From Blastomussa wellsi (taxonomy: Eukaryota; Cnidaria; Anthozoa; Scleractinia; Plerogyridae), in the NCBI GenBank assembly GCA_947652115.1, contig OX393562.1:32237821-32301820 (forward strand): a DNA stretch of 64,000 bases, in the 5' to 3' direction. Shown here piece after piece: positions 27,463 to 39,869 of this stretch (the stretch's first letter is position 1; each line of letters begins with the position of its first letter). Position numbers and translations under genes: made by a program. The notes under the pieces are model-generated. The model saw only the letters and a list, made by a program, of their open reading frames with translations, had not been told where the DNA came from and did not search any database.

Positions 27463-30165
27463 TTAGCGGGATGGGGGCGGTTTTCCCGCCTGTGAGTTCA
27501 AAGGCTTTGGTGAGCGAACGGGTGAGCGGGGAGATATGGGCCTAAATGAATACCGCTGTTGTTCATTGCTTAATTTTCTTCTTGGACTTTCCACGTCCGC
27601 TGGAGAGGGTGACCCCGAGAAATACCCATCTTCCAGCTCATGTGTTGGCGATCGCCTATTGTTTATATTTAGCGGTGGTAGTAGGGTCCCTGGTCGAGGT
27701 CTACGGTTTGTGGCTCGCTGTTGACTGTGCGAAGAGGCAGTATAACGCTCATCGGGAACGTTTGAGCTTGGTGTAAGGACGTCTTTGAATGTTCTGTTGT
27801 TGAAATTTTGAGAGGTCACCATGGAACTCCCTCCCTGCTTGTGGTTACTTTCTTCGCCGTGTTGTAGTTTGGTAGCAGAGTTCAAGATAAGGTCCGGAAG
27901 GACATCTACTGGTGTGTTATCTGAGGCCCTCGGAGAGAGGTCTGCTGCTCTCGCTGTAGCAATGACGTCACAGGGGCTGCTAGACGAGTAGATTGTAATG
28001 TCTTTTGGTGATGATGGTAATGAAGTACGACTCGGACTTGGTGAGCGTTTTTGCTCATCTAAAGGAAATTCCTGGCCACCGAGGTAGATGCGTTGCTTTT
28101 CGCTATTATTTTTCCAGAGTAGGGTTAATTCCATCCTGGGGTCTGCATTGAGGGGTTTGCTCTCCACAGCTGAAGTCATAGCCGTTATTGAGTGTATGGA
28201 GTCTTTCGGTGGACCCCTTCCTGATTTCATCGAAGATATACTCGGAAGCAGGAACTCGGGAACATCGCTTCCTTCTTTACTATGGTTACTCAACTGCTGG
28301 AAACTTTGAATGCTTGGGCCTTGTTTTGGTCCTATCTCTATGAATTCTTTTCCTAGAATGGAAGTCCAGTTTGTTAGGTCACTCTTGCTCTTTCTTAGCC
28401 CGGGAGGGGTGAAATCCCCGGTTAGATCTCCTCTGCTTGTCGATTCTAACACGGCTGATCCTCTCCCTCTCGCATCAGTGTCAACACCCGTAGAGTGCTT
28501 TGGCAGCGCTAAGAGGGTCTTGGGACCAGAGTTTTGAAACTTTCCCATGTCCATCGCGGACAGGGTGTATCGTCGAACAATGTGTACCGCCTCCCTTTGT
28601 TTGTTCTCCGAAAGCGGCAAAGGTGAAACACGAGGAGTTTGTTTTAATGGCACTGATGCGTGCGTTATACGGCGAGTTGCACGAGGAGACGCTAATGGGC
28701 TCGCTACTGGTGATGACTGTTGACTGCTCACTGGAGATAAAATCCGGTTTGACCTGTTTTCTGTGTTTTGCACAGTTCCTTTGGCGGAGTTGATAACCAC
28801 ATGTCGCAGACTTTGAATAGAGCCTTCCGACACTGACGTGTAACTTTCGGTTTTGCTTACTGCCGCGCCAGAAACTCGAAACGTGAAGAACCTTTCAGCC
28901 GTGCTAGTTTCCTCGTTAAAAGTTTCATATTGTTTCGAATTAATAGTCTCTCTTCTTTCGGCAAATGAAAATGAACTGATGTCTTCATTCTTGCTTTCGT
29001 CTCCTGAAGTTCCAGGCTCACTGAAACGATCGCATTTGGTCTCTAATGTCTTTTCTACCGTGTTGGGATTAAGAACATGTTTTCTCTCTTGATTTGAGTT
29101 TTCTTCTTCCCAGATTTGTTGATCTAGCCTGACAGGACTTAAATCGCTATTTTCTTCTTGGATTGAGTTGGCTTCTTCCCAAATATGTTCATTTTCAGAA
29201 GAGGTGCAATTTTTCTCCTTTGAATTTCTCCGCGAATCACCGCACGGAAATTCGTTTGAATCGAAGGAGGAGCAAAACGAATCTTGTAGCTTTAGAAGTT
29301 TCTCCAGCCCTGAAGACGGATCGCGTGGCACATTCTCGCCGTCAGAGATCTGAAAACTGAATCTCTCCTCTTCTGATAGTGAACGAACGGACGTTTTCCT
29401 CTTCTCCTCTGATTCGCTTTTATCAGTTTGGTCGTTTTCTGTGTGAGATTCATTCGTTCCAGCCTCGTCTGAGCAGTTTAATATTTCTTGAATATCTAGG
29501 GGATCAAAATGGCACACAGATCGTTTCCTTCGACGCTCGGACTGAATTTCTTCGCCATCGCCGGTGCCCAAATCAACACCCAAAAGGTTGCTACTAGAGA
29601 TGGGCGGATCGTCTTTTTCAGCGACGTACAAATGCGAGTGATCTCTGCGGAGTCGGGGACCCATTAGCGGCCAGGAGAATTTACGTATGTCCTGAAGATT
29701 GGCCAGGCATTCTTCCAAATGCTTCACCTGAATATTATCTCTTGCATCGACGATCATGCTTTCGCGACAGGCGTTTATCAAGAGTCTAGTAGTCTCCAAA
29801 TCCTCTGCGTTCATTACATAGTCAAACACTGTATTTTTACTTTCATCCTCGATCCACGGATTAGATTTTGCGTCAAGTAAAGCTTTGATGATTTCTTTTC
29901 CAGAATTTGACATGCCAGCGTAGATGAGAGCGGTGCGGCCATCAATATCTTGCAAGTTTACCTTCGCTTGTTTACCAATTAAGTAACTCACAACTCGGCA
30001 TTTCTCGTCTATATCAGATTTAGCCCGACAACACAACATGAGCGGCGTCTCGAGCAGCTCGTTACGAACATTTACCGACGTTCCACCTTCCACGAGCATG
30101 CGCACGAGGCGAAGTTTGCAATCCGAGCTGGCTTGGAGCAGAGCTTCTGATCCTTTGTTGTTCAT
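27463..30165 (-). CDS. ANKRD34-like ankyrin-repeat protein
   Basis: About 900 residues in one coding exon. Four ankyrin repeats occupy roughly residues 8-135: ALLQASSDCKLRLVRMLVEG, ETPLMLCCRAKSDIDE, NLQDIDGRTALIYAG, and NTVFDYVMNAEDLETTRLL. This arrangement, with the last repeat reading FDYVMNAED.ET, corresponds to the ANKRD34A/B/C family, whose function in animals is poorly known. The rest is disordered, rich in S, E, K, R and P, with many SP sites, and a near-C-terminal RPRPGTLLPPLNINNRR block reminiscent of the vertebrate proteins. The vertebrate members are about 500 residues, so the linker is much longer here. The ATG lies 2 bases after a 3' splice site (TTTATTCCACAG), so a 5' non-coding exon is expected at higher coordinates. 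Confidence 0.7.
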   Translation of the reverse strand: MNNKGSEALLQASSDCKLRLVRMLVEGGTSVNVRNELLETPLMLCCRAKSDIDEKCRVVSYLIGKQAKVNLQDIDGRTALIYAGMSNSGKEIIKALLDAKSNPWIEDESKNTVFDYVMNAEDLETTRLLINACRESMIVDARDNIQVKHLEECLANLQDIRKFSWPLMGPRLRRDHSHLYVAEKDDPPISSSNLLGVDLGTGDGEEIQSERRRKRSVCHFDPLDIQEILNCSDEAGTNESHTENDQTDKSESEEKRKTSVRSLSEEERFSFQISDGENVPRDPSSGLEKLLKLQDSFCSSFDSNEFPCGDSRRNSKEKNCTSSENEHIWEEANSIQEENSDLSPVRLDQQIWEEENSNQERKHVLNPNTVEKTLETKCDRFSEPGTSGDESKNEDISSFSFAERRETINSKQYETFNEETSTAERFFTFRVSGAAVSKTESYTSVSEGSIQSLRHVVINSAKGTVQNTENRSNRILSPVSSQQSSPVASPLASPRATRRITHASVPLKQTPRVSPLPLSENKQREAVHIVRRYTLSAMDMGKFQNSGPKTLLALPKHSTGVDTDARGRGSAVLESTSRGDLTGDFTPPGLRKSKSDLTNWTSILGKEFIEIGPKQGPSIQSFQQLSNHSKEGSDVPEFLLPSISSMKSGRGPPKDSIHSITAMTSAVESKPLNADPRMELTLLWKNNSEKQRIYLGGQEFPLDEQKRSPSPSRTSLPSSPKDITIYSSSSPCDVIATARAADLSPRASDNTPVDVLPDLILNSATKLQHGEESNHKQGGSSMVTSQNFNNRTFKDVLTPSSNVPDERYTASSHSQQRATNRRPRPGTLLPPLNINNRRSPTHELEDGYFSGSPSPADVESPRRKLSNEQQRYSFRPISPRSPVRSPKPLNSQAGKPPPSR

Positions 30166-30329
30166 CACTGTGGAATAAATTTGGAAAGTTAGAATAAATT
30201 GGAATAAGTTGTAATAAATTTGAATAAATTTGGAAAGTCAGCTGCAGCCAGGCTTTGTGTTTAGACACCGACTCAGAACGATTAATTAATCGTACTGATC
30301 TTAGTAAACCTGCAAAGTTTGATAACAAT

Positions 30330-32940
30330 TGGTTATTTACAAACTCTCGGAAACATGAGAGCCCAAAAACGCCAATTTATGAAAGGGGGCGATTGTTGTC
30401 CTCTTTCATTTCTTTGTAAATTTTGACATTCTCGAGCTCTCGTATTTCTGAGAGTTTGCAACGGAATATTATCACACTTCCTAGGTGTACTCAATTCGGT
30501 ACGATGAATCGATCTATCGAGATGAATTTTTGTTTTAATGAAAAGTACTTAAAATTGAAATTTTGCGTAACATAATTTGACATCCGTAAAACGGCCTATA
30601 TACCTCGTATGCAAAATGTAGATCTACCATCGTTTATATCTACATTTGGGGACCATTACCTGACAATAAAAACAACAAAAATAACAAACTTTAAATGACC
30701 CAAGCCTTCTCCCCCCACAAATCAAAATGGTGGGCAAGAGCCTGAAGACAGCAGTTTTCTCGTTTGTTTTCTTAAGTGAGTTAAGTATGACTGAAAAGTC
30801 TTGAAGTTTCACTTCATTTTGAAAAACATTTTGCGCCACTTCTTTCAAAACTTTTCAGATTTCGTCTTTCTGATAGGTATTTTAAAAAAAAGTTTCACTC
30901 TATGTATAAATTTTAAAAGTTCATTTTGCACCATCCACTTGTTTCAAGATTTTTTTTAAATTAATATATTATTAACGATAAATATTTTTTTCTTTGGAGA
31001 GGGACGATTGCTCAGAAAATAAATATTAAACAGTATCACACTATTCTTAGTAACACATCGAAAATCCAAAGGACGCTTTTAATTATAGAAGCTGCATAAT
31101 AATAATAAAAAATCCCTTGAAAGACTATCGTAATGTATAGAAACTGTCTATAGATGTTTTTGCGGGCGGATGGCCAAGATCGAGTTTGTCGCGAACTTGA
31201 AAAAGTTGGGCTGACGTTTTCAAGTTTTTCCATTGCATTTCATATGAACTCAGTACTAACATATTTTGCCTCGTCCTTGTGTTGTGAATTCAATTGATGT
31301 TATAAAATTAGTGATTTAGAAACGATTTCAGCATTGACGAGGCGTTGGAAGTTTAAATTTAGCTAATTCTGACTAATGCTGATACTTCCCCTTTAATAAA
31401 TGTCCTATCTATCTTCTGCTTTAGGCGACCAGCAATAGGCCATTTTACAGTTTTGTGCTTAGTTACCAAGCCTTAGAATGGAAGTGAGGTTGAAGATGGC
31501 CTTGTTTTGATAGAAACCCTCCTGCTTTTGATATGCAAATCCTTATGTTATTATGCTAAACTAGTTTCTGGTCTTTATCATGGCAAGGTCACCCCAAACC
31601 TCGCTTTCATACAGAGGCCTGGTTACCTTTCACAGAACTGTAAAATGGTTTATTATCGCAGAAAAAGTTGTACACAGGGAGCGTTAGTGATTTTCTGCAT
31701 ACATCATTGCAAAGAGAGCTCTGAGATAGGTTTTATTTGTGACTGCTTGTGACTTGCATTATGAACCCTATCATAGCTATCACTAATATCTTTGATTCAT
31801 TGTTGGCAATTGAAGTCAAACCAAAATGAGGGTTTTCGTCTCATCCGACGGAAAGCTTTGTGCCTCTTCTTTGAGGTATTCGAGAAAATGTCTTTGAGTG
31901 ATGACTAGAGCAGGAATCGAAACAGGAAGTTCTGCCAAACTACTTTTTGTTTCAGTGCGACAAATGCACACACGCCGTTCACGCTGGGACCTTTTCTTTG
32001 CTGTCATGATTATTGTTGAAAATGCGAGGCAGGTGTTTTGGCGCCAAAAGCCCACGCGTTATGCAAACTGCAAGGTCCTCTGTCTCTCGAGAAAGCGTTC
32101 CTTTCAATTTCACCGGCTGGTTTATGTTTTTGACTTGTCGCAAACGTTGCTTCCCCTTTTTCATTATTATAAATTTATAATATTTAGCTTAATATGAGGA
32201 AATTTCTAGTGGCTAACTTTGATGTAATGTCAGATGTTGTTTCGGGAAGACTGACATCAAATTAATTAACGCATCATGGTTCGAAGTTCCCTCCAGATAT
32301 GAGTCGATATTAGTATTTGTGCTCAGTAAATACCCAACCGAATTGACTCCTTATTTTAAAGAAGCATCGTATTCCACATTATTTCACCGTAAACGGCGAC
32401 GTAGATATTGCATGTTGACAAAGAAAGCTGCAAAAAATTATAATATTTTTTTGTACTAAACTACGTGAAGGCCAAAGTAAACAAAGGATTTAGAAAATTA
32501 TAAAAATAAATTGATCAAATACAGTCATTCACGAAGTAAACGTCTCCGACTGTTTTTTTTTTAATGTTATACCGCCTCTACTGTGTATATTATTGGACTA
32601 CCATACTGTGCCAATGTATGCTAGTGCGAACCACCAAAACAAGTTGTAGATTTGACAGTTTTACGACTTACCCTGAAGTGATACCAGCGATAGAGCGCTG
32701 AAGTGAATTCGTCGACAGTTCAAGGCTGTATGAATCGTTCTCTAGACCGGTGAAGTCAAAATGGAGAAAATACTACTGTGGTAACACCCTTGAGCATAAT
32801 TCTTATTGTTTCGTTTTCCCCTTTTTTTCCTTTCAGTCATTAATCCGTAAAATAATTGAATGTTTTGTCAATATGAAGCGAATTGAAAGCCACAGGAAAC
32901 CATTCTTAAGTGCACGCAAGTGAAATAACATTGGCGGTTC
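30330..32940. other. Gene-poor interval
   Basis: A/T-rich sequence with no supported exon. The upstream exon and promoter of the ANKRD34-like gene may be here. AATAAATTTGGAA phrases are repeated at 30175-30235, next to the gene. Confidence 0.35.
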
Positions 32941-32966
32941 ACTTCTTCCCACAGAGTAGACCAAAC

Positions 32967-33221
32967 ATGGCGGCGTCCCAGCCTGCGCTCGATAATTTTG
33001 CTATGCCCCATATTCGCTTGGAGGTGAGACGAGAGATTATGCCACTTTGCACAGGAAATAGCTGGTGATAGCCCTTCGAATAGAGAGACTTTCCACCAAA
33101 TTAGCTTCCATCAAATTGCTTCTTGAGCGAAAGTAGGCCTCCTTCTTCACCAGCGTTTGAAATTGTGGTTACCCCTGGTAATGGCGAAATGATCGCTTGT
33201 AAAAGGAGATTTGCAGTAAAC
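32967..33221 (+). CDS. Candidate 5' end of an unidentified gene (two exons)
   Basis: Exon 32967-33023 starts ACCAAACATGGCGGCG and codes MAASQPALDNFAMPHIRLE up to a GTGAGA donor. An in-phase second exon, 33105-33221, reads RPPSSPAFEIVVTPGNGEMI in its middle and ends at a strong donor, GTAAGA. The intron would be 81 bases with acceptor CCAAATTAG. Both exons end in phase 0. I do not recognise the family, and no following exon was confirmed before 39 kb. Confidence 0.25.
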
Positions 33222-34329
33222 GTAAGATTAATTGCGCTTTTGTTGTCGCAGATTACAAGCTATCAAAAATGTTGCCTTTGTTTTTTACCGCGAATATTAT
33301 TCATCTTTGGCCTTTTGTCGAGATATCAAAAGTCCCTCGGTGGTAAATTTTGGAATAAAAAAGGACCAACATTTTCTATTTCAAACCACCGTATTTCCTA
33401 TTTGGCCTCGCATCAATTATATTTCTTTTCTTTTTAGCTATCAGAGTGATGTATAGGCCGTATGTCATAAACATATCAGTTTAATTTTGTTTCATTCTAA
33501 TGGATTTAGTGCAAAACAAATTTTATTCATAGAACCGCCAATCAAAACGTTGTTGCTTGAAATTTAATTGACAGTTCAAGAGAGATTACATGCAGCTGTT
33601 GTTTAGCAAGTAAAATAAGCTTGTCAATATTACCTTGGCTTGTATTTTGGTGTATAAAACTTGATTAAAGGAAATTATTAGGATTCGAGCAAATTTTAGC
33701 GTCATAAATAAACGTAATAATTATAATTCAGTGACCTTAGTTCATTTTAACGCCAATGTAATCATTAAAAAGCTCTGCCTGTATATAGCCCGCATGCAAT
33801 GCGGATGCTATTGCGTTTCAAACAACATCAGTTTATCGACCCCAGAGCTCTTGTCTTTTGCTCACGACCGACAGCGACGACATGATGACGTCAGAAACCT
33901 AAGCAGTGTGGTCGAGAACTCAATTCAGTTACGTTCAGAGTAAAAGAAAGTTATTCAGTTCTCGACTGAGTATGATAAAACCGAAACCTGCAATGTAATA
34001 AACTTGATGAAAATTGAAAAAGCCGCCGAGAAGCGCGCGAGATACGTCTGTGAGTGGGGGGGATTAATTAACAATTATTGGACGAGGTGGAGGAAAATAT
34101 TGTTGGCGAGCAGTGGCGAGCAGATCACTTATTTGATCCGCGAGACATTGACAAATTACGATATTTTGTGAAAACCGAGTTCAATAATTGTTTTATCAGT
34201 AGTACAGACAAAACAATAACTTCACAATCGATAATAAGAGCTTTTCTTTACCCAATTCTCCTTCTTTTTGATAATCCCGAAGGGAAACTTTCGTTTCTTT
34301 CTTTGTATTCCCACTGTTTCTTTTAGTCT

Positions 34330-34369
34330 ACTAGGCCAGGAGCCCATCATGATGGGCTCCTGACTAGGC
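34330..34369. mobile_element. 26-bp palindrome with 7-bp direct repeats (TIR-only insertion)
   Basis: 34337-34362 is a perfect palindrome whose half is CAGGAGCCCATCA. ACTAGGC is present directly on both sides (34330-34336 and 34363-34369). The end CAGGAGCCCAT and the 7-bp duplication are shared with the 223-bp element at 61757-61979. Confidence 0.6.
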
Positions 34370-35341
34370 AAGTTCTCTCACAACTCTGGAAACAAACTGC
34401 TATTTTTTCCAGGAATTGGACACAACTACGCATGAGCAGACCATTATTCGTAGGTAGTTATTTGTAGGTCACGTGGTAAGGTCATTAAGGTGTCCGTTTC
34501 CGATCATAGGCGGCACACGATAAACTATAAGATATCACCAAATCATTAAACAAAAATAAACGTAAACCACTTTGATCTGTACATTTTGCGTGTTTGGTAT
34601 GTTACATAAACACCGGTTAGACTTACCTTTGATGTTAATTAAGCCGAGTTTACAAGCTTTAATTTACCAGTAAAGTAGTCGCGAATGCGATCTACAAGCG
34701 ACACGCTATATATATCAACAAACGGCACTGTGAGAAATATTGGCAGAGGCAGTACTATGGAAAAGGGCCCTTTTGAGCCAATTTTTCCAACAAGGATTGC
34801 CATCTTTGCTGCAAGAGCATATCGTGGCCATCTTATACAGCATTTGCGTCAATTTCTACCTCAGTTCTCATTTCTAATCGGTCGAAATCGGAAGGATGAA
34901 TATAAATAACAATATTTAAACATTGGCGCACTTAACGACAGGAAACAACAATTTCTATTTTCTGTGCGACTTAGCTGGCTGTGAAAATTGCATTTCGATC
35001 TCATTTTTTAATCTAACAGGAATAAGCCGAGCATTAAAGTATCAATCAAGACGGAAGCCATTAAACGGTTTTATATTTAGTTAAGCATTGTGCCAAAAAT
35101 AGATAACTGGTGAAGTGAGCAGTCCCCTGGCAGTTACGTTCATACCGGACGAACAAATTAGTGCAGCGTTTGTTCAAGCTCCCTGATACCGTAAGTACCT
35201 TCAGAATATAATTAACACTGCTGTTGGTGGTGGCTGGAGGGAGGAGGGTCATGAAAATTGTCATTATCAGTGAGGGGGGATCATTAAAATTGTATAAGGT
35301 TCTATGGGGGAATCAGATGAATGTTACTTTGGCCGACAAAA

Positions 35342-35375
35342 AAATCCTCCAAACTCCCCCCCCCCCCCCCAGGGG
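35342..35375. repeat. C-run low complexity
   Basis: A run of about 16 C residues lies after CTCCAAACTC; its length is likely uncertain. Confidence 0.6.
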
Positions 35376-35484
35376 ATAAATAATGACCGGTTCCTAAGGT
35401 TATTGCAGAAGAATCTCATTCCTTCGACCGGAGTCGGAAACCAGATTAGGACGCAACGTATAGCCAGTCCTTGCGTTTGTACTT

Positions 35485-35624
35485 CTGCCTCATACCCAAG
35501 CGCCTCAACGTCACGCGCGCAAGGAACTTGGAAAGGTTTCTTGTAAATGCAAAGGACCATGGGAAGGCTCCACGTTAGCTCTTCCCAAGATCTTTGAGCG
35601 AGGACACGCTTGGGTATGAGGCAG
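35485..35624. mobile_element. MITE with CTGCCTCATACCCAAGCG ends
   Basis: CTGCCTCATACCCAAGCG (35485) and CGCTTGGGTATGAGGCAG (35607-35624) are perfect 18-bp inverted ends around about 100 bp. Confidence 0.7.
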
Positions 35625-35904
35625 TTTGTACTTTGTACGCTGTAAACCTTCGCTAGATAAAAATGTTCCGATATAGCTTTTCCTTACTGTCACAGAAAGA
35701 AATTTGTAGCCATTAAAAGACTGGTTTCCACTGGGTATAAACACAAGCACAAAAGGATCCCGTTCTCGCAAAATTTTAGTCAAGACGGTTCACCGGTCTC
35801 GCAGTCTTATTTTTTTAGCCTTTCCAAACCTCAAGTGGTCTCTATTTTTTGCGTAAAGCTGCTCCGGTAGACAAAAAATCAAAAGGCTCGGTCTTGCAAA
35901 GAAA

Positions 35905-36011
35905 TAGCCTGCGTAGCAAGCGTTCCTACATTCCCGCCCAAGCGAAGAGCGATAGAGCGATTTCTGGTCGAGCTCTTCGCTCGCTCGGGAACGCTTGCTA
36001 CGCAGGCTAGC
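35905..36011. mobile_element. MITE with GCCTGCGTAGCAAGCGTTCC ends, TA target
   Basis: GCCTGCGTAGCAAGCGTTCC at the left and its exact reverse complement at the right are each flanked by TA, as in Tc1/mariner-type non-autonomous elements. The interior pairs further (GCGAAGAGC / GCTCTTCGC). Confidence 0.75.
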
Positions 36012-39000
36012 AAAGAAAAACGCTAGACTCGCCGTCTCGCAGTCTCTAATTGACCATTCCCCACCTCAGCCAAGCTTTCGAAAAAAAATGAGTGTGTTTG
36101 CTTTTCTGTCTGTTACTGTCGTATTCTTATATTTGTGCTTATGACCATTGAAAACCCGTAGCTACCAGTGCTAAGTACAAAACTATTTATAGATCAACGC
36201 CTTCTAGTTGGTTGGCTATCTCCGTATGAATGAAAAATAAAAAGGGAATACTTTCTTGTTAACAAATCTGACGAAGAACGAGGGCAGCTGTTAGGTGATT
36301 ATTCCTTGTAGCTAAAAAAAAGTGTTGTTCTTACTCATGCTAATTTTATTTTTTTGGCCTCTGGAAGTCAGTCTGAACTTCAAAGCATCCCGAGTTCGAT
36401 TATGAATTCAGTCAAACTGACGTTAATATAATAGTGGATGTTTATCTAAAACAGCCGCAAAATTGAATATTTATTACGTTTTGTTGAGGCTGACTTACTT
36501 GACCGACGAGTTCTCTTCATTTGCTTATCATAAAACAAAGAAAAACATCTGTGCCTAGAAAACAAACATTGCTGATACCTTAAACACAATCCCTTGGAAA
36601 TAAAGCAAAAAATCAGCGGCGTCGCTTCGCTGAATGATCGATCCTTAAAGCCTTAAAGACACCAATTTGAGGACTTGAGAAATTGTGAAACACAGCCAAT
36701 ATACATTCAGAAATTCTATATTTATCTGTTAGACAGTTGAATATTTGGTCTAAACTTTATCTCCGTCGTTTTAAACCAATAGTAGCAACAGGAGTTTAGT
36801 TAATATCAATGTATATTCATGTTTAGTTTACGATATTAAACGCAGGCCTTACCCAATTTTCCTAAGCCTATTTAAGGTAGAGACTTCCAGTCTTGGACCT
36901 TGTGGTTTGATCAAGTCTAGCAGCCTGTTATTTGCGGGCGGTGATGTAATTTCAGCGCCGGAGTGACGGGCTTTTAAGCTTTCTAAGAAACATCACCGAG
37001 ACCCACCTGTCTTCCGTCAAGCTAATTACAAGTGCCAGCAATATACTGATGTTGCGAAAAAGATCGTTGGTGAATGAAATAAAATATTCATGTTGTAAAA
37101 GCTAATAAACGGGCTATGTCTATCTGACACAAGTACACTGTTGAATGCAAGACAGATGTTCATTCATTTTGTCAATTCCTCGGTTGGGGGCGAACATATT
37201 CCTCCGGTAAATTTCCTCGTTAATTTTAACTATCGCTTTCTTTTTTCCTTCAAGAAAAAACTTCATATTTAGGCTGCTTTGAGACTACTGCTTTCCTCTG
37301 GTATGAGACATTATAGTGTAACAGAAAGAATTCTTTCTTGTCAGATTCTTAAAGCGAAGGCGGGTGACCACTTGTAAAACCGTTTTTATTTTCGGAATCG
37401 GAAACAAAGCGAAGAATAAGGAGAGGAAACAATTTTTCATTTCATTCTATCTCTCGCAGTTTACCAAGACATGTAATTAACCAGAAAGAGAGTAGTCAAT
37501 AAAATAGAAACATCAATTTTCTCTTTTATTCGAAGAGACGTTTCAAATGCCCCACGATAAACGCCATACAGTCTTTTACGAAACATAGCACAGTGTACAG
37601 GCGTGTGCGATACAGGGTCGAATTTTCAGTGATCATTGGGATGATAAAAACGTTGACTAACTTGAGTAATTTTATTGGGAGAGGAAAGTTATAAAACAAA
37701 TAATAAGACCAATAGCCGAAAGCTATTAGCGATCGCCCAGTATAAATCATTCACGCACAGCAGTTGAGCACAAAGACCTGTTTCAAAAAAGTGATCACAT
37801 ATCTTCGTATCCATTTTTAACATTTCCAGTGAAAGAGCCTGTAAAACGAATTGCATGGGGCAAAACGATAATGCAAAACCCTATAACAACCAAGGTATTT
37901 TTCTTTCTAATATAGATATATTTTATGTGTACTCTAGACGAAAACGGACATGCATAAAATTGACGGTTCTTTTGTTCCAGCTTGGAATCTGATTCCCATT
38001 GACAACACCGTTATTGTAAATGCTACCGTCAGTTTCGGTTCATGTTTCACCTACCTTTGGATATCTAGTCCTTTTCGTTATTCCGCTTAATCCGATGTCA
38101 ATGAATCTGGTCTGTAAGAATAACAAATTTAGTATGAAAATTCCATTTCTTTTTTAAGAACTTTAAACAAACACCGACGAAAGTAGGACGGTTGATACTG
38201 AAATGATGTTTTCAAGGGCATGCCATATGGCTGCAGATACCATTGGCTGTGAGAACTCGCATAAAGCAATGGATCTTACGATATTCAAAAAATTAAAATG
38301 TTAATGACGTGAAGAAAGTGACCCGCAAATTGTCAGCATTCTGATGTGTTTTTTTTATGGCTAAGTATGCCCCATTTGCGCTGCAGGTGCAAATTGCGTT
38401 TGCGCGAATGAAACTCCATCGAACCTTTGTGCATTAAATTGGGATATCAATTAACTCACTAAATTTTAAACAAAGCAGCCGTTGACATGTCGGGTCTTCA
38501 TTCTAACTAAGTTTTGCCTGGAAATTTTAATCGCGGAAATTTCGTTGAGACTACATTATTTGCCTGAGACTATTCTTTCTTTCAAGATGACATTAGCATT
38601 GTCTGGACGCGACTAGCGTTTAATTAAAGCTAGTTTTTAATTACACTTTGATTGATTTGAAATAGTTTGTTTATGGTGTAGATGTTTTGGTTCAGTTTTA
38701 TCCTTGGTTTAAAGCCGCAAAATGTATTAAACCAAGCCGTGAAAAATTGAACTTCAACATGGGCCGGTGCCTATAGTCGCTCTTTAGCTGATTATATTGC
38801 TGTCGGATTGCTATACTTTGACTTTTATCTCAGCTTATGTCATAATAGATTTTAATTTAATTATCTGCCATTGTAGAGCAGTGTGTCGCCTCTATCGTAC
38901 ATCTGGCAAAACTTCCGCCTTCATCTCAACCATCGAGGTAATGACAAATTTTTGGCAGAGGTCGTGGGTTGATTGATCCGCACTGTTGCCCAACATCGCT

Positions 39001-39117
39001 TGTCTTTTAACTTAAGATGTCCATTTGTAATCCTCTCCCCCTCCACTCCCCACCCCCATCAAAAGCTACCACGAAAGAGTTTTGTCACATTCCTTATAGC
39101 ACACGTCTAGCCGTACT
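36012..39117. other. Gene-poor interval
   Basis: A/T-rich intergenic DNA. No supported gene; one possible 61-base exon at 38877-38937 is discussed among the rejected items. Confidence 0.35.
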
Positions 39118-39275
39118 CTCCCCCCCCCCCCGCCCCCATCGTCAATCCTAGGAAAAACAGGGGCGCGGGGGGGGAGGGTGTTTACTATTTGCTAAAGCGG
39201 TGGAAATAGTAGACGGCAGCACGCAGGTTACTTTTCGTAGAGGGCCCCTCCTTCCCAGCCGTTTCGGGGGGGTGG
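39118..39275. repeat. C-run and G-run pair
   Basis: A C tract at about 39119-39138 and G tracts at 39160-39178 and 39266-39273 could pair or form quadruplexes. Confidence 0.55.
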
Positions 39276-39869
39276 GTGCGGCTACACGTAGGCTACATAC
39301 CTTAATGTTACTATTGTTGTTGGTTACTAATTTTGGCGATTTTGTATGCGCAAGCTTTAGCGACTATTAAATTTAGCGATTTTGCCACTCGTATAAACAG
39401 CTTTTAACGAACGTGTAGCTAAAATGGAATAAATGTTCAGAAAAATATCAGTCGCTTGAAACTGAACGGACATTATCAGAAAATGGGTTCTCATCAGCCG
39501 AAAGCAGTGTTGCCCTCCAAACACGGTATCCATATTTTAGCAAGTCCACTATGTCTAATTTTGTTTTTCTTAAACCTGTATATTCAATTTGACCGAGACA
39601 AATTTTAGCGAATATATACTAAATTTAGCGATTTTCGCCCACCTAGCTAAAATTAGTAGCCGGCCGCTAACAGAAGAAACTCCCGCCTTAACCGTATTTA
39701 CTTGAACTTGATTTACGTATCTAATCAGGGTATCAGTCCATGATCTCACCCGAACCCAAGCAGAGCAGAACCACAACACCGGGAACTCCATGCCCAACTC
39801 TTTGCGATAAGTGCGTGGGTTCTTTAACGTCCCCTGCTGACCCGTAACATACAAGATGCAGGAGACGGA

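Noticed and set aside
31816..32055. A minus-strand frame (KKRSQRERRVCIC...PSDETKTLIL) considered as an exon.
   Set aside because: No splice borders or known family; it may be part of an interspersed repeat.
37526..37750. A minus-strand open stretch with hydrophobic residues that could suggest a receptor fragment.
   Set aside because: The composition fits random A/T-rich DNA; no family motif or splice context.
38877..38937. A 61-base plus-strand segment with a good acceptor (CTGCCATTGTAG) and donor (GAGGTAATG).
   Set aside because: All three frames are open because it is short, no partner exon is known and no family is recognised.
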